From Guadua angustifolia (taxonomy: Eukaryota > Streptophyta > Magnoliopsida > Poales > Poaceae), in assembly GCA_036346375.1 (NCBI GenBank), contig CM070500.1, positions 84,920,437 through 84,984,436 on the forward strand: a stretch of 64,000 nt of DNA, written 5' to 3'. The notes beneath the pieces were generated by a model that searched no databases, was not told the origin of the DNA, and saw only the letters and a list, made by a program, of their open reading frames with translations. The position numbers and the translations under genes were made by a program. Position 1 is the first letter of the stretch; each line of letters starts with the position of its first letter. Of this stretch, positions 33,448 to 44,891 are shown piece after piece.

Positions 33448-34360
33448 TGTCGGTGTTTCGAATATCGGCAAGTAAATTTGTAAGTCAGGGGGTTGCGCGC
33501 TCCCTCTCCTTGAATGGTTAGACTCAGGGAGCTCAAGATGTATACTGGTTCGGGCCGAACGTCCCTACTTCCATTAAATGCGGTGGTTCTCAGACACTTT
33601 GGGTGCGTAAGATCAGATGGTGTTTATGCGAGGCTAAGGGCAGACCTTAAGCACCTCGTATGAGTGGATGAGATCGGAGTGAGCTAGAGCTGTTCGTTCG
33701 TGAGAGTTATACGCTCGCAAGTGCTCGTGAGTGCCTCTGGTCTGCTCGTTTATGCTTGTCCCCCTTCCCTAAGGGTCCTGCCTCCTTTATATAGGCGGAG
33801 GGGGCAGGTTACATGGGAGTTTGGAGAAAAAAGGATGGAGTGTCCTACATCAGAGAGTCCTGGTCTTCGGTCCTAGTGACTGACAGGTTCCTGTTCATCC
33901 CATGCCTAGGTTGGTAGACACAGCGAGCGGCGTTTCGTTGGGCAGGGGCACACCTGCCCTCTATCGCTGTCGATGTCGACACCGTGATGTTGTGGCTCGT
34001 GTCGCCGGGAGGAGCGCGTCTCTCCACTGTGCATGATGGGGTGAAGGGACTGGCACTTGACTTTAGCGGCCTCCTGGCCACCTTAGGAAGGAGCCACCTG
34101 CCCCAGCATGGCCGTCGTGTTCGCGGGGCAGGTGACCAGCTTGAGGTCGATCGGCGACGATCTACGACCCTATGGCGGAGGTCGCTGGGTCGGAGCTCGT
34201 TGGGCGCCCGACCTGAGGCCAGGTCGGAACGCCCCCTGGTGGGCTTGATCGGGGTCGAGGGTCCTTCGTGACCCAATGAGGCCTTCGGCCAGAGCTGGGT
34301 CTAAGACGACCCATTTGGTGTTTCGGCCTGCTGGGGGTATCCTGGTATGAGTATTCGTCA
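33448..34360 (+). mobile_element. Solo LTR, Gypsy-like (TGTCGGTGTTTCG start)
   Basis: 913 bp starting TGTCGGTGTTTCGAATATCG and ending GTATTCGTCA, with CTATC exactly on both sides (33443-33447 and 34361-34365). The start is common among grass Ty3/Gypsy LTRs. A TATATAGGCGG lies near 33791. The GC-rich second half gives long spurious frames on both strands. No internal domain remains. Confidence 0.85.
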
Positions 34361-34403
34361 CTATCTCTTTATGGTATGGGCGAATCCGAACTCCTCTCTC
34401 ATA

Positions 34404-34490
34404 TCTCTACTACTTTTAATTTGGAGTTGGTGGTGTCATGTCCGTTTCTCCACCACTAACCCACAAAACCGAACCGGACGAAACTGAACC
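34404..34490 (+). mobile_element. Helitron-like 5' terminus (copy 2)
   Basis: TCTCTACTACTTTTAATTTG preceded by A is about 90 percent like 25394-25470 by eye over the first 90 bp. This supports a mobile family. A CTAGT at about 35088 followed by CCCGCGTTGCAC near 35118 could be a Helitron 3' end on the opposite strand, but the hairpin is weak. Confidence 0.4.
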
Positions 34491-35177
34491 GGACAAAAAA
34501 CCGGTCTATTCTTTTTTTTTGTTTTCGTTTCTCGCGATAGTTCTCGATCTCGTTCCTCCCGAACAAAATCGAACCGTCCCTTCCTCCTGGATAGCTCCAG
34601 ATTTCGTTCGTCCCAATCTCATTCCCCTGTGCCGCCATCATCGTCTCCGACACGGCTCTGATCCCCGCCTTCCAGATCCACTCGATCCGAAGCGCTGCTT
34701 GCGTCGGCGCCGAACCGACCTCCTTCACGGCGGCGTTCGGGTGTTAAGCATCACCACCGCGGCCCGTTCTTGATATCCACGCCGGCGCCTCGAGCAATTG
34801 AACACCATGCCCTCGCGGTCCTTGGGGACGGCTGGGGAGTTTCGCCTGCCTTGAGCTTGATGATGCCCGGCCTTGAACCATTTATTTTCAGATCTTTCGG
34901 GACGTATACCAAGAATATCATTTCTAAATTTGTTTTAATATCATGAATGCCTAAATTCATGTCAAAGGAGAAACCATAAAAACTTGTGTAATCGGGAGAA
35001 ATAGATGTTTGATCTTGTAGCACAATTTTTTTATTGTTGTTTGAGCTTTATGTTTCGTTACCAAATTTATTTTTCGTAGGCATTAAACTAGTATTCATAT
35101 ATCCTTGCTCTTCTACCCGCGTTGCACCTCCTTCGCTGGGGGGTGAATTTCGTTTTGGGCCACACGGCACGGACGCA
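34491..35177. other. Mixed GC-rich and AT-rich flank of the 9.4-kb MULE
   Basis: A GC-rich part (34560-34870) looks like coding debris in several broken frames. Nothing recognisable was found. Confidence 0.35.
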
Positions 35178-35187
35178 ATCAGGCGGC

Positions 35188-35285
35188 GAATTTTTTTTAT
35201 TTAATATTTATTTTAAAACATTTTTTCGAAACTAATCGGCCGCGCTACAAAATTTCAAAAATACCCTCCGCTGCCATATGCGGGC
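35188..35285 (+). repeat. Left terminal inverted repeat of the 9.4-kb MULE
   Basis: AT-rich outer part, then TACAAAATTTCAAAAATACC; pairs with 44490-44586 at roughly 85-90 percent by eye. Confidence 0.85.
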
Positions 35286-35494
35286 GACGCTCATTCCGAG
35301 GCGTCGATGGGCGAGTAATGATCGGTAACGGCTCAAACAGCGGCCGTCCGGGGGAGCCGCTCGGGCCGCGCGACGTGGCGATTTTGGTTGGCGTCGCTCA
35401 GACCTCGGCGTCGCCCAGTGGGGCGATTTGCGGTCGTTAAAACGCCGCGAAACCTTGTGTTCATTTATCGCTTACGAGCTTAACGAGCAAAGCA

Positions 35495-36215
35495 TCCAAC
35501 AAGGAGAAAGAAGAGAAGAGGAAGGAGAGGGAAAAAAAAGAGAGAGGAAGAAAAGAGAGAAAAAAAAGAGAGGGAAAAATATTCAGGCTTTTTGTGAAGG
35601 TTAATTCATATATTTTATGTGTAATATTTTTGAAATTATAGTATTGTGTAATATTTAGAAATGTAGTATTTAGAAATTTAGAGAATCAATGTAGTATGTA
35701 GAAATTTTATATGTACTATTTAGAAATATAATGTTGTATTTAGGATTGTGTAGTATTTAGAAATTGTAGAGTTGTATAATATTTAGTTTTAATTTTATGT
35801 GGTGGTTTTTTTAGGTCATATTTAGAAATGAATGTAGTATTTAGTGTTCAAAAAATTAGGATTGTGTAGTACTTTTAAATATTGAGACATGGTAGGTTAG
35901 CCGTAGGATCGTGTAGAAATTTAATATTATTAAATTAACATGGTAGTCGAATTACTTATTTATAGTCGGTTTCTTAGTATGATCACCATTCGCTTTTGTA
36001 CATAGTATTTTAGAGTATATTTAAAAACATGGTAGGCTAGGAACATATCGTCAGCAATCGTATACGCTAGAAATTAGTAGAGTAAAAAATTTGGAAATGT
36101 CGAATCAATTAGAAATCAAGAGAGTAAAAAAATTGACAATATAATGTAGCATTTATATAGTAATGCATGACGCGGTTAGATGGAGAAATGATGATTTTTT
36201 CGGTTCGACGTTGTA
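35495..36215. repeat. Purine tract and AT-rich spacer inside the MULE
   Basis: A GA-only stretch (35499-35580) is followed by about 400 bp with many imperfect copies of GTAGTATTTAGAAAT. The same order (TIR, GA tract, TAG-rich spacer) recurs at 52361-53300. Confidence 0.6.
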
Positions 36216-36221
36216 GGCAGC

Positions 36222-38760
36222 ATGTCGGAGAAATTGTATTTTCAGATATTCTATGGAGATGGGGAGATAGCACAGGGGCCGGATGGAGTCGATTTGTCGG
36301 CATTTTCAGCAGTCATACGAGGCATATCTAGGCCGAGAGATAGGACATACAGGGGTTTGTTGGAGTGGATATTTCGGATATTCAGTTTGGATGCCCAGAG
36401 TGTTCGGCTGCGGGTTAGAGCAGTAGTAAGCCGTGCGCAGGACTTTTTTTATGGAGAGCTGGTTCCTATTAACGCGACCTCGGCATGGAGGAGCTATGTT
36501 GGGTACGCTGTAGAGTGGGGCTGGCCGCTCATGTTGCTGGTAGATTGGTACCAGGTACCTCCATCGGTGTCGGAGGTGCGTGATGTCGGGGTAGATATTA
36601 CGGAAGAGGGGAATACCGATATGCAACAACGCGATGATGAAGGTGGTGGCGAGGTTGGCGGTGGCGACGGGATCGGGGGGGCGGGGAGGCAGCCGTGGAG
36701 GCGCGGGGGGTGGCCGATGAGGGGGAGGAGGTGGAGCACATAGTTGACTTGATGGAGGAGGAGGACCGTGCGGATGAGGAAGTCCCCGATGGCGAACGCT
36801 CGGACGAGGAGGACAATACTCCTGAGGTGCCTGTCCCCGGTGAGTGGACTAATTATAATTTCGAAGACCTAACAATGCATGAAGGGAACAGAGATGCATG
36901 AGAGTATCATGAGAACGAGGTCGCGCAGGGGGCCGTATATAAAGACAAGGAGGCTGTGATGGATGCGGTGAAGTACTGGTCAATGTCTCTTCAGCGGCAA
37001 TTCAGGGTAGTGAAGTCGGCAAAAAAGACTACGACGTGAAGTGCGAGTTGACTCGTGCCCATGGCGGGTGCATGCATACAAGGGAAGTGGAGGGACTATC
37101 GAAATGTTCCATAGTGACGGAGCATAATCGCTAATCGGAGGAAGCGGGCAGAACACCGCAATCTGTCATCCCACTTGGGTGGCAAATGTGTTTATGGTCG
37201 ATCGTGGACAATCCGCACCGCACCTCGAGCCATTATCGAGCCGTGGAGGAGAGGTTTCAGATAAGATTAGCTACGGAAAGGCATGGAGAGCAAAAGAACA
37301 AATTTTGCAAATACGGTTCGGGACATACGAGGCTTCTACGAGAATATTCCACACTTGCTCGGGGCAATATCAAGTAGGAATCCGAGACGGTCATTGACCT
37401 TGCGGAGTTTCCGCGGATGGTGCGTCTTGGCGCAAGTGGGTCTTGCAATGGCCTTCTTAGCCCTCGGCGATGCATAAATGCCTTCCGACACCGCCTTGGC
37501 CATTTGCATGGACGGCACATTCCTCACAGGAAATACAAGGGCCGATTCTCGATCAAGCGATCGCGGTGGACGCCAACAACCGTGTTCTACCGGTCGCATT
37601 GGCCTTCGTGGAGGGGAAAACACGGAGAGCTGGTCATCGGTTTCTTGAAAGAGTGAAGATGGCGCTTGTCCAGACCGCTACGATGTATGTGTCATCCATG
37701 ACCGACATGCGAGGTTGCCGAGGCGATCGTGGATATGCAACAAGGCTCCGACGCGTGGGAGCAAAGAAAGTAGCCCGAACCAAGAGCGGGTAGTGCATGA
37801 GGCACATGGGTGCCAATTTTTCCGTCGGTTCAGAACAAGGAGCTTATGAACATGTTCAAGCGGCCAGGCAAACAGTAACCAGCGGAGGAAGTTCGACTTC
37901 ATTGTGGAGGACGTTGGATGAACTAACCAAGAAGCAATCATCGATCCAAGGGATTCGCTTAGTTCATCGAGGAACCCTATGGTGTACCACGAGCAAGGAG
38001 ATGACCCCACGTACTGTCGGCGCGCTCCCCGACCGACGCATCAACATTCGGCGAGGTCGGGACAAGCATAAAGAGTTTCACGGATGGATACGACACGAGC
38101 CGCTCGAGAAATGGTCCTTCGCATGACGAGGGCGGTTCCCGTTATGGAATAATGACAACCAACTGGCGGAGATTTACAACCGGTAATGAAAGCGCGAGAT
38201 GCCTTCCACAGGGCATTGTTGAGGTGTGTTACTAGGCACCCAAAGATATTTCTGCCGAGCGGTACAAGGCCTCCGCTGCATGTATGTCCGACAATCGCTC
38301 GTCAGACTCGACGGTTGTCTCTACGCACATGGCCAACAAGACACGGAAGGCATGGACACATCGCTTGACACCGGAGAGTGGCGTGAACGGAGGTACCACG
38401 GCATTGCGGTGACCGGGTCAAGAGGTGCCCACCGAGAGGACTTCCCATCTGTCATTCGAGTCGCCGATCGCGAGTGCTCCCAAGCCGAAGCCCGCTTTCT
38501 GCATTTGCCGTGCTTTCGCCGCGGATTGCCGCAGCAGCGAGACACACCACCATGTCGTCGTGACATCTCCCACTACTACTACAAGCAAAGTGTTTTCAAC
38601 ACGTGGCATAACGAGGTGTACAGTACCGAGTCGATGGATCGTTCACGCGGCCCCCTCCAGGCATCGATGGGTACCGACATCCGAATGTTCAAGACAAAGT
38701 CACCGCCGCAGACACGGCGATTAGGAACGATATGGACGAGTCTGGCGTCGTAATTGTGGA
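36222..38760 (+). pseudogene. MuDR-type transposase with SWIM end (degenerate)
   Basis: The first frame (36222-36743) starts MSEKLYFQIFYGDGEI, the N-terminal domain seen in MULE transposases, and passes by frameshift to an acidic linker (GEEVEHIVDLMEEEDRADEE). The MuDR DNA-binding domain follows: AVYKDKEAVMDAVKYWSMSL with QRQFRVVKSAKK (36930-37030). The MULE catalytic region appears in broken frames: SYGKAWRAKEQ (37270), CMDGTFLTGNTRA-like around 37510, AVDANNRVLPVALAFVEGK (37565), then NQLAEIYNR-like near 38160. A SWIM-type zinc region has FLHLPCFRRG and HYYYKQSVFNTWHNEVYSTE (38500-38630). At least ten frame changes or stops block expression. Confidence 0.82.
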
Positions 38761-39069
38761 TAATGTAATTCTATGTACCGCTTATTTGTTGTCCCAATCA
38801 TGTAATTTTTGATTCTATGTACCGCTTATTTGTTGTCCCCGCCAATGTAATATTTGATTGTATGTACCGCTTATTTGTTGTATGTGCGCGATCGTGATAT
38901 ATTTGAATATCAAACATTTTATTACTTTTCATTTAATTTTTGCTAGTTGTAACGTGTACCATGCACTTATTATCCCAGATGTTTTTTTGGCTCCTATACT
39001 TACTAATCGTCCCATGCTTTATTTGCTTTGTAACCATGAATTTGCTTTGTAACCACGCAGCACAGCGAC
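38761..39069. other. Spacer between transposase and PMD gene
   Basis: Contains three close copies of TGTACCGCTTATTTGTTGT (38775-38880), a short tandem repeat. No gene. Confidence 0.6.
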
Positions 39070-41670
39070 GATGGCGCTGAAGTTGATTAAGCGTCTTCTT
39101 GACGCCGCTACTCCCGAGCTACTAGAGCAGAGGTGGACTTGACCCACCGGTCTAGGTTGTCCGTGAGAGGGGCACCGGGCGACATCTGCGGTCTCGGTGC
39201 ACACGGTTTTCTTCGGATCGACCCGCTGGGTTCCACAAGAAGTTGGCGACTTTTCGTGACTCTTTTGCTTACTGTTAATGGAATTTTAACGACGCTACAC
39301 ACTACGTGCAGAGTTACGAGTACGGCTTACTTCGCTTCACGGATGGTGGAGCGGACGATCGGAGGGCCCGGACGTCTCGGCCTTCTCGACGACCGGTCCT
39401 CGCGGATCAAGGCCAGGACCGGTGGAGACCGGAGACACACACGCCCACTCGCCGTGCGGAGATGGCTCCCCACGCCGCAGACGGTCGCACCTCCTAGGGC
39501 TCCCTGCGACAGACGGCGAGTGCCGCACGACGCCCCGCCACGTGGCTTGCGCACCGAGGCGCTGCGCCGTCCAGTGCAGCGACACCCCGAAGCCCGTCGT
39601 GACGCGTTCTGCGGGCCGCCTTCGACGGTGTCGTAAGGCATGGCTGCTTCCATTCACGGTTAGTACCTCGCTCGTTGTAACTTAACGGATACGCACCGAA
39701 GCCGCCGACAATATTGTTCGAACGCCGCAGCGGTGAGCATCTCCACCGGAGGCCGACGAGGAGGACTCGCACGCGGCCCGAGGCGTACTGCTGTTCTGTT
39801 CGGTTGGTACTGTTCTCGTCCTCGCCGCGGAACACGGTGGACCGACACTTGATCGAAGTTCGCCTGGCCAATCGCCGAAGCAGCCAGCGTGAGGAGGTAA
39901 CACATTTCGTTAAAATCTCTTATGACAGACATGTCTAACTTTGCCGTTATAAATGATGGTGCCTCGTCGTGGGGCTCGCCGCCGGGCGTGCTTGTACAAG
40001 GGTCTTTGCGAGGCTTGTTCCCAGTGGGGAGACAAACGCTCTTGACGGGCTGCATCCTACTCTGCGCACTGTGGTCCCGGAGCACTTCTCCGTCAGTAGG
40101 CTCGTTGTTGACTGTCTCGCATGCTTACAGGACTGCACTACGATTTACCAGATCGACCGCCCACTATGGGCTCAGACTTGGGTTCAATGACGTGTATGCC
40201 CCTTGTATCCAACCCCATACTTTGGACATTTTCATAACATGCACTACTTTTTTTCCCGCAGCGGGTGTACGCCCACCTGCAGGTCAAGAAGGTGTACGCC
40301 GAGTTCGTTCGGGAGTTCGACAGTCGCTGGATCGATGACGTCACGACACCGTGAACACCTGCTGCGAGGTCCACGTCCGAGCACCTCACGGGCTGTCCGA
40401 GCTTTGCTGGCGTGACCATCAGCTCTGGCTCACCCGTAAGGCCCTCATCTTCGACCTGTGCATCGAGGAGTACTCGCCGCACCGAGTGCTGCGGCAGTTC
40501 GGCCTCTTCCAGAGTTTCCCCCTGCCGACTACTCACACTGTCTCACGTGCCGCGCACAAGTAGGTGTCCTGAGCACAATACTGCTGAGTTTCCCGCGCAA
40601 TGCATGTTTTATGTAACTTGTCGTTTTTGCATTGCAGGATGACTCGGTCGGGGCATCCACAGGGCACGCCATTCGCTCATCGCATGGTACCGTGGGTGTT
40701 GCGAAGGCGAGGGCGGCGGCGACACGGTGGGCGAGACCCGCCGCATTTAATCGCGGGCACATACGACGCAGTACATGGAGTGGTTGGCGCCATGACTCGG
40801 CTCGGGTTGGGTACACACTCAGTATGAGTATGCCGCAAAGACGCGCATCGGTGTCGAGACGCGTTCTTCGTGACATGTCCCGAAGGGACAACTTCGCTGA
40901 TAAGGGTCACCCGTCACCCTACATGTATGTTTTTATGTAAATTACCTCATATCGGTGGCATTACTTGCAGCACGTCTTGCGTATGCAGATGACGGGAGGT
41001 GGAGGCCGTGATGGCGGGCCTCGACGCGACGTGTTGCTCACGGGTCCTCGGCGGAGACACTTTTGCTCGGCTCATGTTGGGTTGGGGCGGTGTGCGGCCT
41101 ACTCACTGCCGGGGGCCGAGACGTGGTGCCCTACAAGAAGACGTCCCGTCGGCCAAAGACTCCCGGCCTAGTGGAGCGTGCCCACACTCGCCCACCCGGT
41201 CGGCCCCAAGACAGCAGACGCCACCCAAGACGAGCCCTCGTGTCCTCCTCACAGACGCGAGTGGGCACCGTGGGGTGACGCGGGCCAGTCTTTGTCTCTC
41301 GCCTGACCCGCGATGGCGAGGTGGGGCGGCGCGGGCGATCTTCGTGCATGCCGCAGCGAGGCCCCACGGTGCTTACGGCTACTCGGTACGCCGACGTTGA
41401 CGCCGAGATCCTTTCGACGTGGACCAGTTCATGTCCATCGAGTACCTCGCCCACCACCCCAAAGAGACACCCGAAGTCGCCGACTTACTACACTACCCGT
41501 AAGCGCGCAGCGGGCAGGTCGGGTAGGAGGGTCGTCCGTCCGCCGCCGCCACTCACGCACTCCCCACCGAAAGCGGTCAGAGGCGTCGTCGTGGATCGAT
41601 TTATTGCCTTCTTTGTCACGCTTGTAATTTATTTATCTTCACCACCATGTTGTGTAACTATCTCGAACTA
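39070..41670 (+). pseudogene. Plant mobile domain (PMD, aminotransferase-like) gene inside the MULE
   Basis: Exon-like pieces begin MALKLIKRLLDAATPELLEQ (39070). Characteristic PMD blocks follow in shifting frames: YVQSYEYGLLRFTDGG (39310), DRWRPETHTH (39417), a LLGLP motif (39500), CLYKGLCEAC (39988), VVPEHFSVSR (40070), VYAHLQVKKVYAEFVREFDS (40265), then LWLTRKALIFDLCIEEYSPH and RVLRQFGLFQSFPLP (40430-40530). Introns with GT-AG ends are likely around 39895-39955, 40190-40260 and 40562-40638. PMD proteins include nuclear MAIN/MAIL factors needed for gene silencing and meristem upkeep; transposon copies are their probable ancestors. Numerous small indels inactivate this copy. Confidence 0.75.
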
Positions 41671-41972
41671 AGTGCTTGCATTTGCGTAGGTTATCTTTTC
41701 TTAGCCATGTCGTGCAAAGACCATTTACTTATTTTCGCAACCGTGCGTCGAGCAACGCCCATTAGCTCGACAATAGATACGTGGTAGCCCGACTTATTTT
41801 CGCAACCGTGCGTCGCTCTAATGGGGCGATCGCTCGATATTGGGCGATCAACCCATTTCGTATGATTAAAGCTCGGAGGAACACTTCGATGGTAAATATC
41901 GCCTTGAAATGGGCGATCGCCTGATATTGGGCGACGCCCCATTTCAGGCAATTATCGTCGAGAGCACGCTTG

Positions 41973-42047
41973 CGATGGTAAATATCGCTGAAATGGGGCG
42001 ACGCCCAATATCGAGGCGTCGCCCCATTTCAGCGATATTTACCATCG
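41973..42047. repeat. Perfect 33-bp hairpin inside the MULE
   Basis: Arms at 41973-42005 and 42015-42047 are exact reverse complements around a 9-nt loop. Partial copies of the arm (GATGGTAAATATCGCC and GGGCGACGCCCCATTTC) lie at 41888-41945. The GGGCGACGCC core resembles the inner part of the element's TIRs. Confidence 0.9.
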
Positions 42048-42234
42048 AGCAAAGCCTCCTCCCGCATTTTCACAGTATGCTATTTTTTTCTCGTGCTTCC
42101 TGCTTTGTGTTTGCTCCCCGAGTGCCTATATAAGAAGCACGGCGGTAGAGGAACAACGACGGTGAAAAGGCATTGACGCTGCAGTTGTGTCGAGTAACCC
42201 CTCACCACCCTCGCCGAATCTACACAAATTAGGG

Positions 42235-42620
42235 CACAATGTTGTTCTATCGTCGCCTCTTAAGAAGCGTAAGTCATCCCGCCCGAATATCCGGATGACA
42301 AGAGCGCCGACGCCTTGATTCGCCGGAGCTGCCTCGCCCAAATCGATCAAGAACCTATCGGCGAAGATGATGCAATCTACCCATCTGCATACAACTGGCC
42401 GCGCTCACTCTTCAAGTTGTGCCGCAGCTACAAGGTAAACCTCTCGTGTCCACAAAATACAGGTAACACTACCATCTCATGCATCGTTTTTCTTTTCTCA
42501 AAGACGAGGACCTGTTGCTTCTTCCAATGGATCGACGGTAGAACGACGTGACTACTTAATTTCTCAACAATCGCCACGATGCCTACCCCGCTTCCCGAGA
42601 ACTTCACCGGTGGGAGGGCG
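42235..42620 (+). pseudogene. Possible GRF-type zinc finger remnant
   Basis: A frame reads ADALIRRSCLAQIDQEPIGE then YNWPRSLFKLCRSYK up to a donor-like GTAAAC (42436). A second piece (42505-42540) reads TRTCCFFQWIDGRTT, close to the end of GRF zinc fingers (Cys, then FFQWID). Transposon-borne GRF fingers occur in grasses. The cysteine set is incomplete and the call rests mainly on FFQWID. Confidence 0.4.
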
Positions 42621-43544
42621 CCAGATATGTCCTTTTCTAGATGGACCAGAGCTTAGGGCGGTGGGCAAGGGCCAACCAATCGGTGAGTTTCATGCGACAT
42701 ACTCATGTTAAACTCACAAAGTAGTAGTTCTAAACCGCCTCATCGCACACGGGAGTTCAAAAGGAAACTTGCGAATTTGCTCAAGTCAAAGGAGAAACCT
42801 CCTCGGTGGCCACCCAAAGCCCCGACGTTGGCATACATGGCACGGGCGATGGTTGATACCGCCACGGTGATCTCCGCATGTCTCCGCCAACGCCAACGCA
42901 CAGAGGTGCAAGAGGGTTCCTCCTCTCGCGAAGAAGGACAAGGGAAGCAATAGGCCGAGGTCCGCAAAGACGCAACAAATCCTTGACGCGGTCGCAGACC
43001 ATCCGGGAACCCGTGGTATTAACATAGGGGCGCCGAATCGGATGACATGCCCATATGGGAGGCGTAAATCCACATAAAGCGCACCAAAATTTAAATCTTA
43101 CACACGAGACGTGCGGCATAGGCCACCCATTCGGCGACAGCTTGGGAGCATCATGGATCCCCATGGAGTTCTTTCATAGTAGGGATTGAGCAAAGGTCCG
43201 AGGACAGTCGCAATATTAGAACGGGTCGTAATATGCGAAAAATGTCTTGCATCGTTCGGGTTTGTACTCGATAGGCGGAACGATCATTTGTTCCACCATG
43301 ACTGACGATTGCTTTCGTTAGTTAGTTAAATCAAGCAAATTCGCCATCCTTTGTTGTAATGCCCTTGTAATATAATCTAATCTATTGCTTATCTTATCAT
43401 CCTAACTTTCTTGTATGTGCCCTTATATATGTATTGTTTGAATTTTAAAAATTCCTAAGATCTTAAAATCATTACAAATTTTTATGGTAATATCACTGAT
43501 TTATCAGGAACCACCATAAAAGTTTCAAAATTTTTCGACGTCGT

Positions 43545-44280
43545 AAAAGTTTCCATGGTTTCGTGGCATGGCGCCTTTTCCGATTTTCAGAACAAAATGC
43601 GAGCAACGTCGCCCATCTCGCCCATACGTAAGTGGTAGCCCGCATTGTGTAGGCCGCCTTGATTTTTTCCAGATTTTTGGACCGTGTCCGGTTTATCCCA
43701 GAACTCATTAAAACCCTAAGTGGCCACGATTTGGTGGTTTCGTGGCATGGCGCCTTTTCCGATTTTAAGTAACAAAATGCCGGGCAACATCGCCCATCTC
43801 GCCCATACGTAAGTGGTCGCCCGCATTAAGTGAGGCCGCCCTTGATTTTTTCCAGATTTTTGGACCGTGTCCGGTTTATCCCACGAGCTCGAAAACCCTA
43901 AGTGACCACGATTTTCGTGGTTTCGTGGCATGGCGCCTTTTCGATTTTCAGTAACAAAATGCCGGGAACGCGTCGCCCATCTCGCCTATACGTAAGTGGT
44001 AGCCCGCGATGCGTAGACCTCCTTGATTTTTTCCGTATTTTTCGACCGTGTCCGCCTATCCGCAGACTACGAAAACCCTAAGTGCCCACGTTTTACGTGC
44101 TTTATCATGAAAGTGCCTTTTCTCGAATTTGGTAACAAATGCTGAGCCAACGTCCTACCATCTCGCCAAGATCAAGTAGTATCCCACGTTGCATAATTTT
44201 TCCATAATTTTTCGGACATATTCGGCGGACCCTACGAGGCTACAAAAATACCTTAGTGATCACTAACGAACTAAACTAAT
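43545..44280. repeat. Subterminal tandem repeats of about 180 bp
   Basis: Four copies start at 43559, 43738, 43921 and 44101 (spacing 179, 183, 180). Each contains TTTCGTGGCATGGCGCC, GTAACAAAATGC, CGTCGCCCATCTCGCC, ATACGTAAGTGGT and TTTTTCCAGATTTTTGGACC in order; the fourth is most diverged. Subterminal repeats in MULEs can bind transposase, but this is inference here. Confidence 0.8.
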
Positions 44281-44489
44281 TTTTCCAGTTCATTACATGA
44301 CAATAAGTTTTTTTTCTAATTCTTCCTGTTCAAGACAACAATTATTGTACAAACAAATTACAAAAAAATTTGCCAAAAAATATTAAAATACATGCGCCCC
44401 CAGGCTAAACATTATTTTTTTTACTCCCGCCATTCGTTTGGATTTTTGCCGTTAGGGCTACCGGTATCGCCGTCTGACAGGGCGATCGC

Positions 44490-44586
44490 CGAACAGGGGC
44501 GACAGGAGGGTAAAAGTGAAATTTTGTATCGCGGGCGACTAGTTCTGAAAAAATATTTTAAAATAAATATTAAATAAAAAAAATTC
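44490..44586 (-). repeat. Right terminal inverted repeat of the 9.4-kb MULE
   Basis: Reverse complement of the left end; also contains CCTGTCGCC next to the AT-rich outer part, as in the 10040-10341 MITE. Confidence 0.85.
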
Positions 44587-44596
44587 ATCAGGCGGC

Positions 44597-44891
44597 AAAC
44601 TCATCAACACATCAAAAGATGAGTGAAAAAGCGTATGCTTCACCGAGCTAGCTCTGTCCAATCTGTAAAGGCCCAGCCCACTTCTTCTCATGCCATGGGC
44701 CTAGGATCCGCCTGGGCTAACGAAATGCCTAGCTTCCACCATCGTGGAGGCCCACCTAGATACGCACGGCTCAATAGAATCCGACCAAACGAGCCGGTGG
44801 GTCCTCCCAGGCTCAGCTCATCGACCCACCGGCGGCCGCCGAATCCTCCGCCTGGATGGATCTGCTCTGCGCTAACTGACCGGCGGCAAGC
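44597..44891 (+). promoter_or_regulatory. ALG3 upstream region
   Basis: Only about 295 bp separate the MULE target duplication from the ALG3 start codon, so the proximal promoter and 5' UTR must lie here or within the MULE end. GC content rises towards the ATG. No unambiguous TATA box. Confidence 0.4.

Larger units (their letters stand above)
35188..44586 (+). mobile_element. 9.4-kb Mutator-like element carrying transposase and PMD gene
   Basis: Termini are mirror images: the start GAATTTTTTTTATTTAATAT at 35188 and its reverse complement ending 44586, with similarity for about 90-100 bp. The target duplication ATCAGGCGGC (10 bp) is exact at 35178-35187 and 44587-44596. Contents from left: purine-rich tract 35495-35580, AT-rich spacer, MuDR-type transposase (36222-38760), plant-mobile-domain gene (39070-41670), a 33-bp hairpin, a possible GRF zinc finger, and about 180-bp tandem repeats near the right end. 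Plant MULEs carrying PMD genes are known. Both genes are frameshifted many times. Confidence 0.9.

Noticed and set aside
33845..34276. 143-residue minus frame and 95-residue plus frame
   Set aside because: Both lie inside a solo LTR bounded by CTATC and reflect its GC-rich composition.
43493..43931. Two 71-residue minus frames of similar sequence
   Set aside because: They are frames through the 180-bp tandem repeats; no start context or domain.
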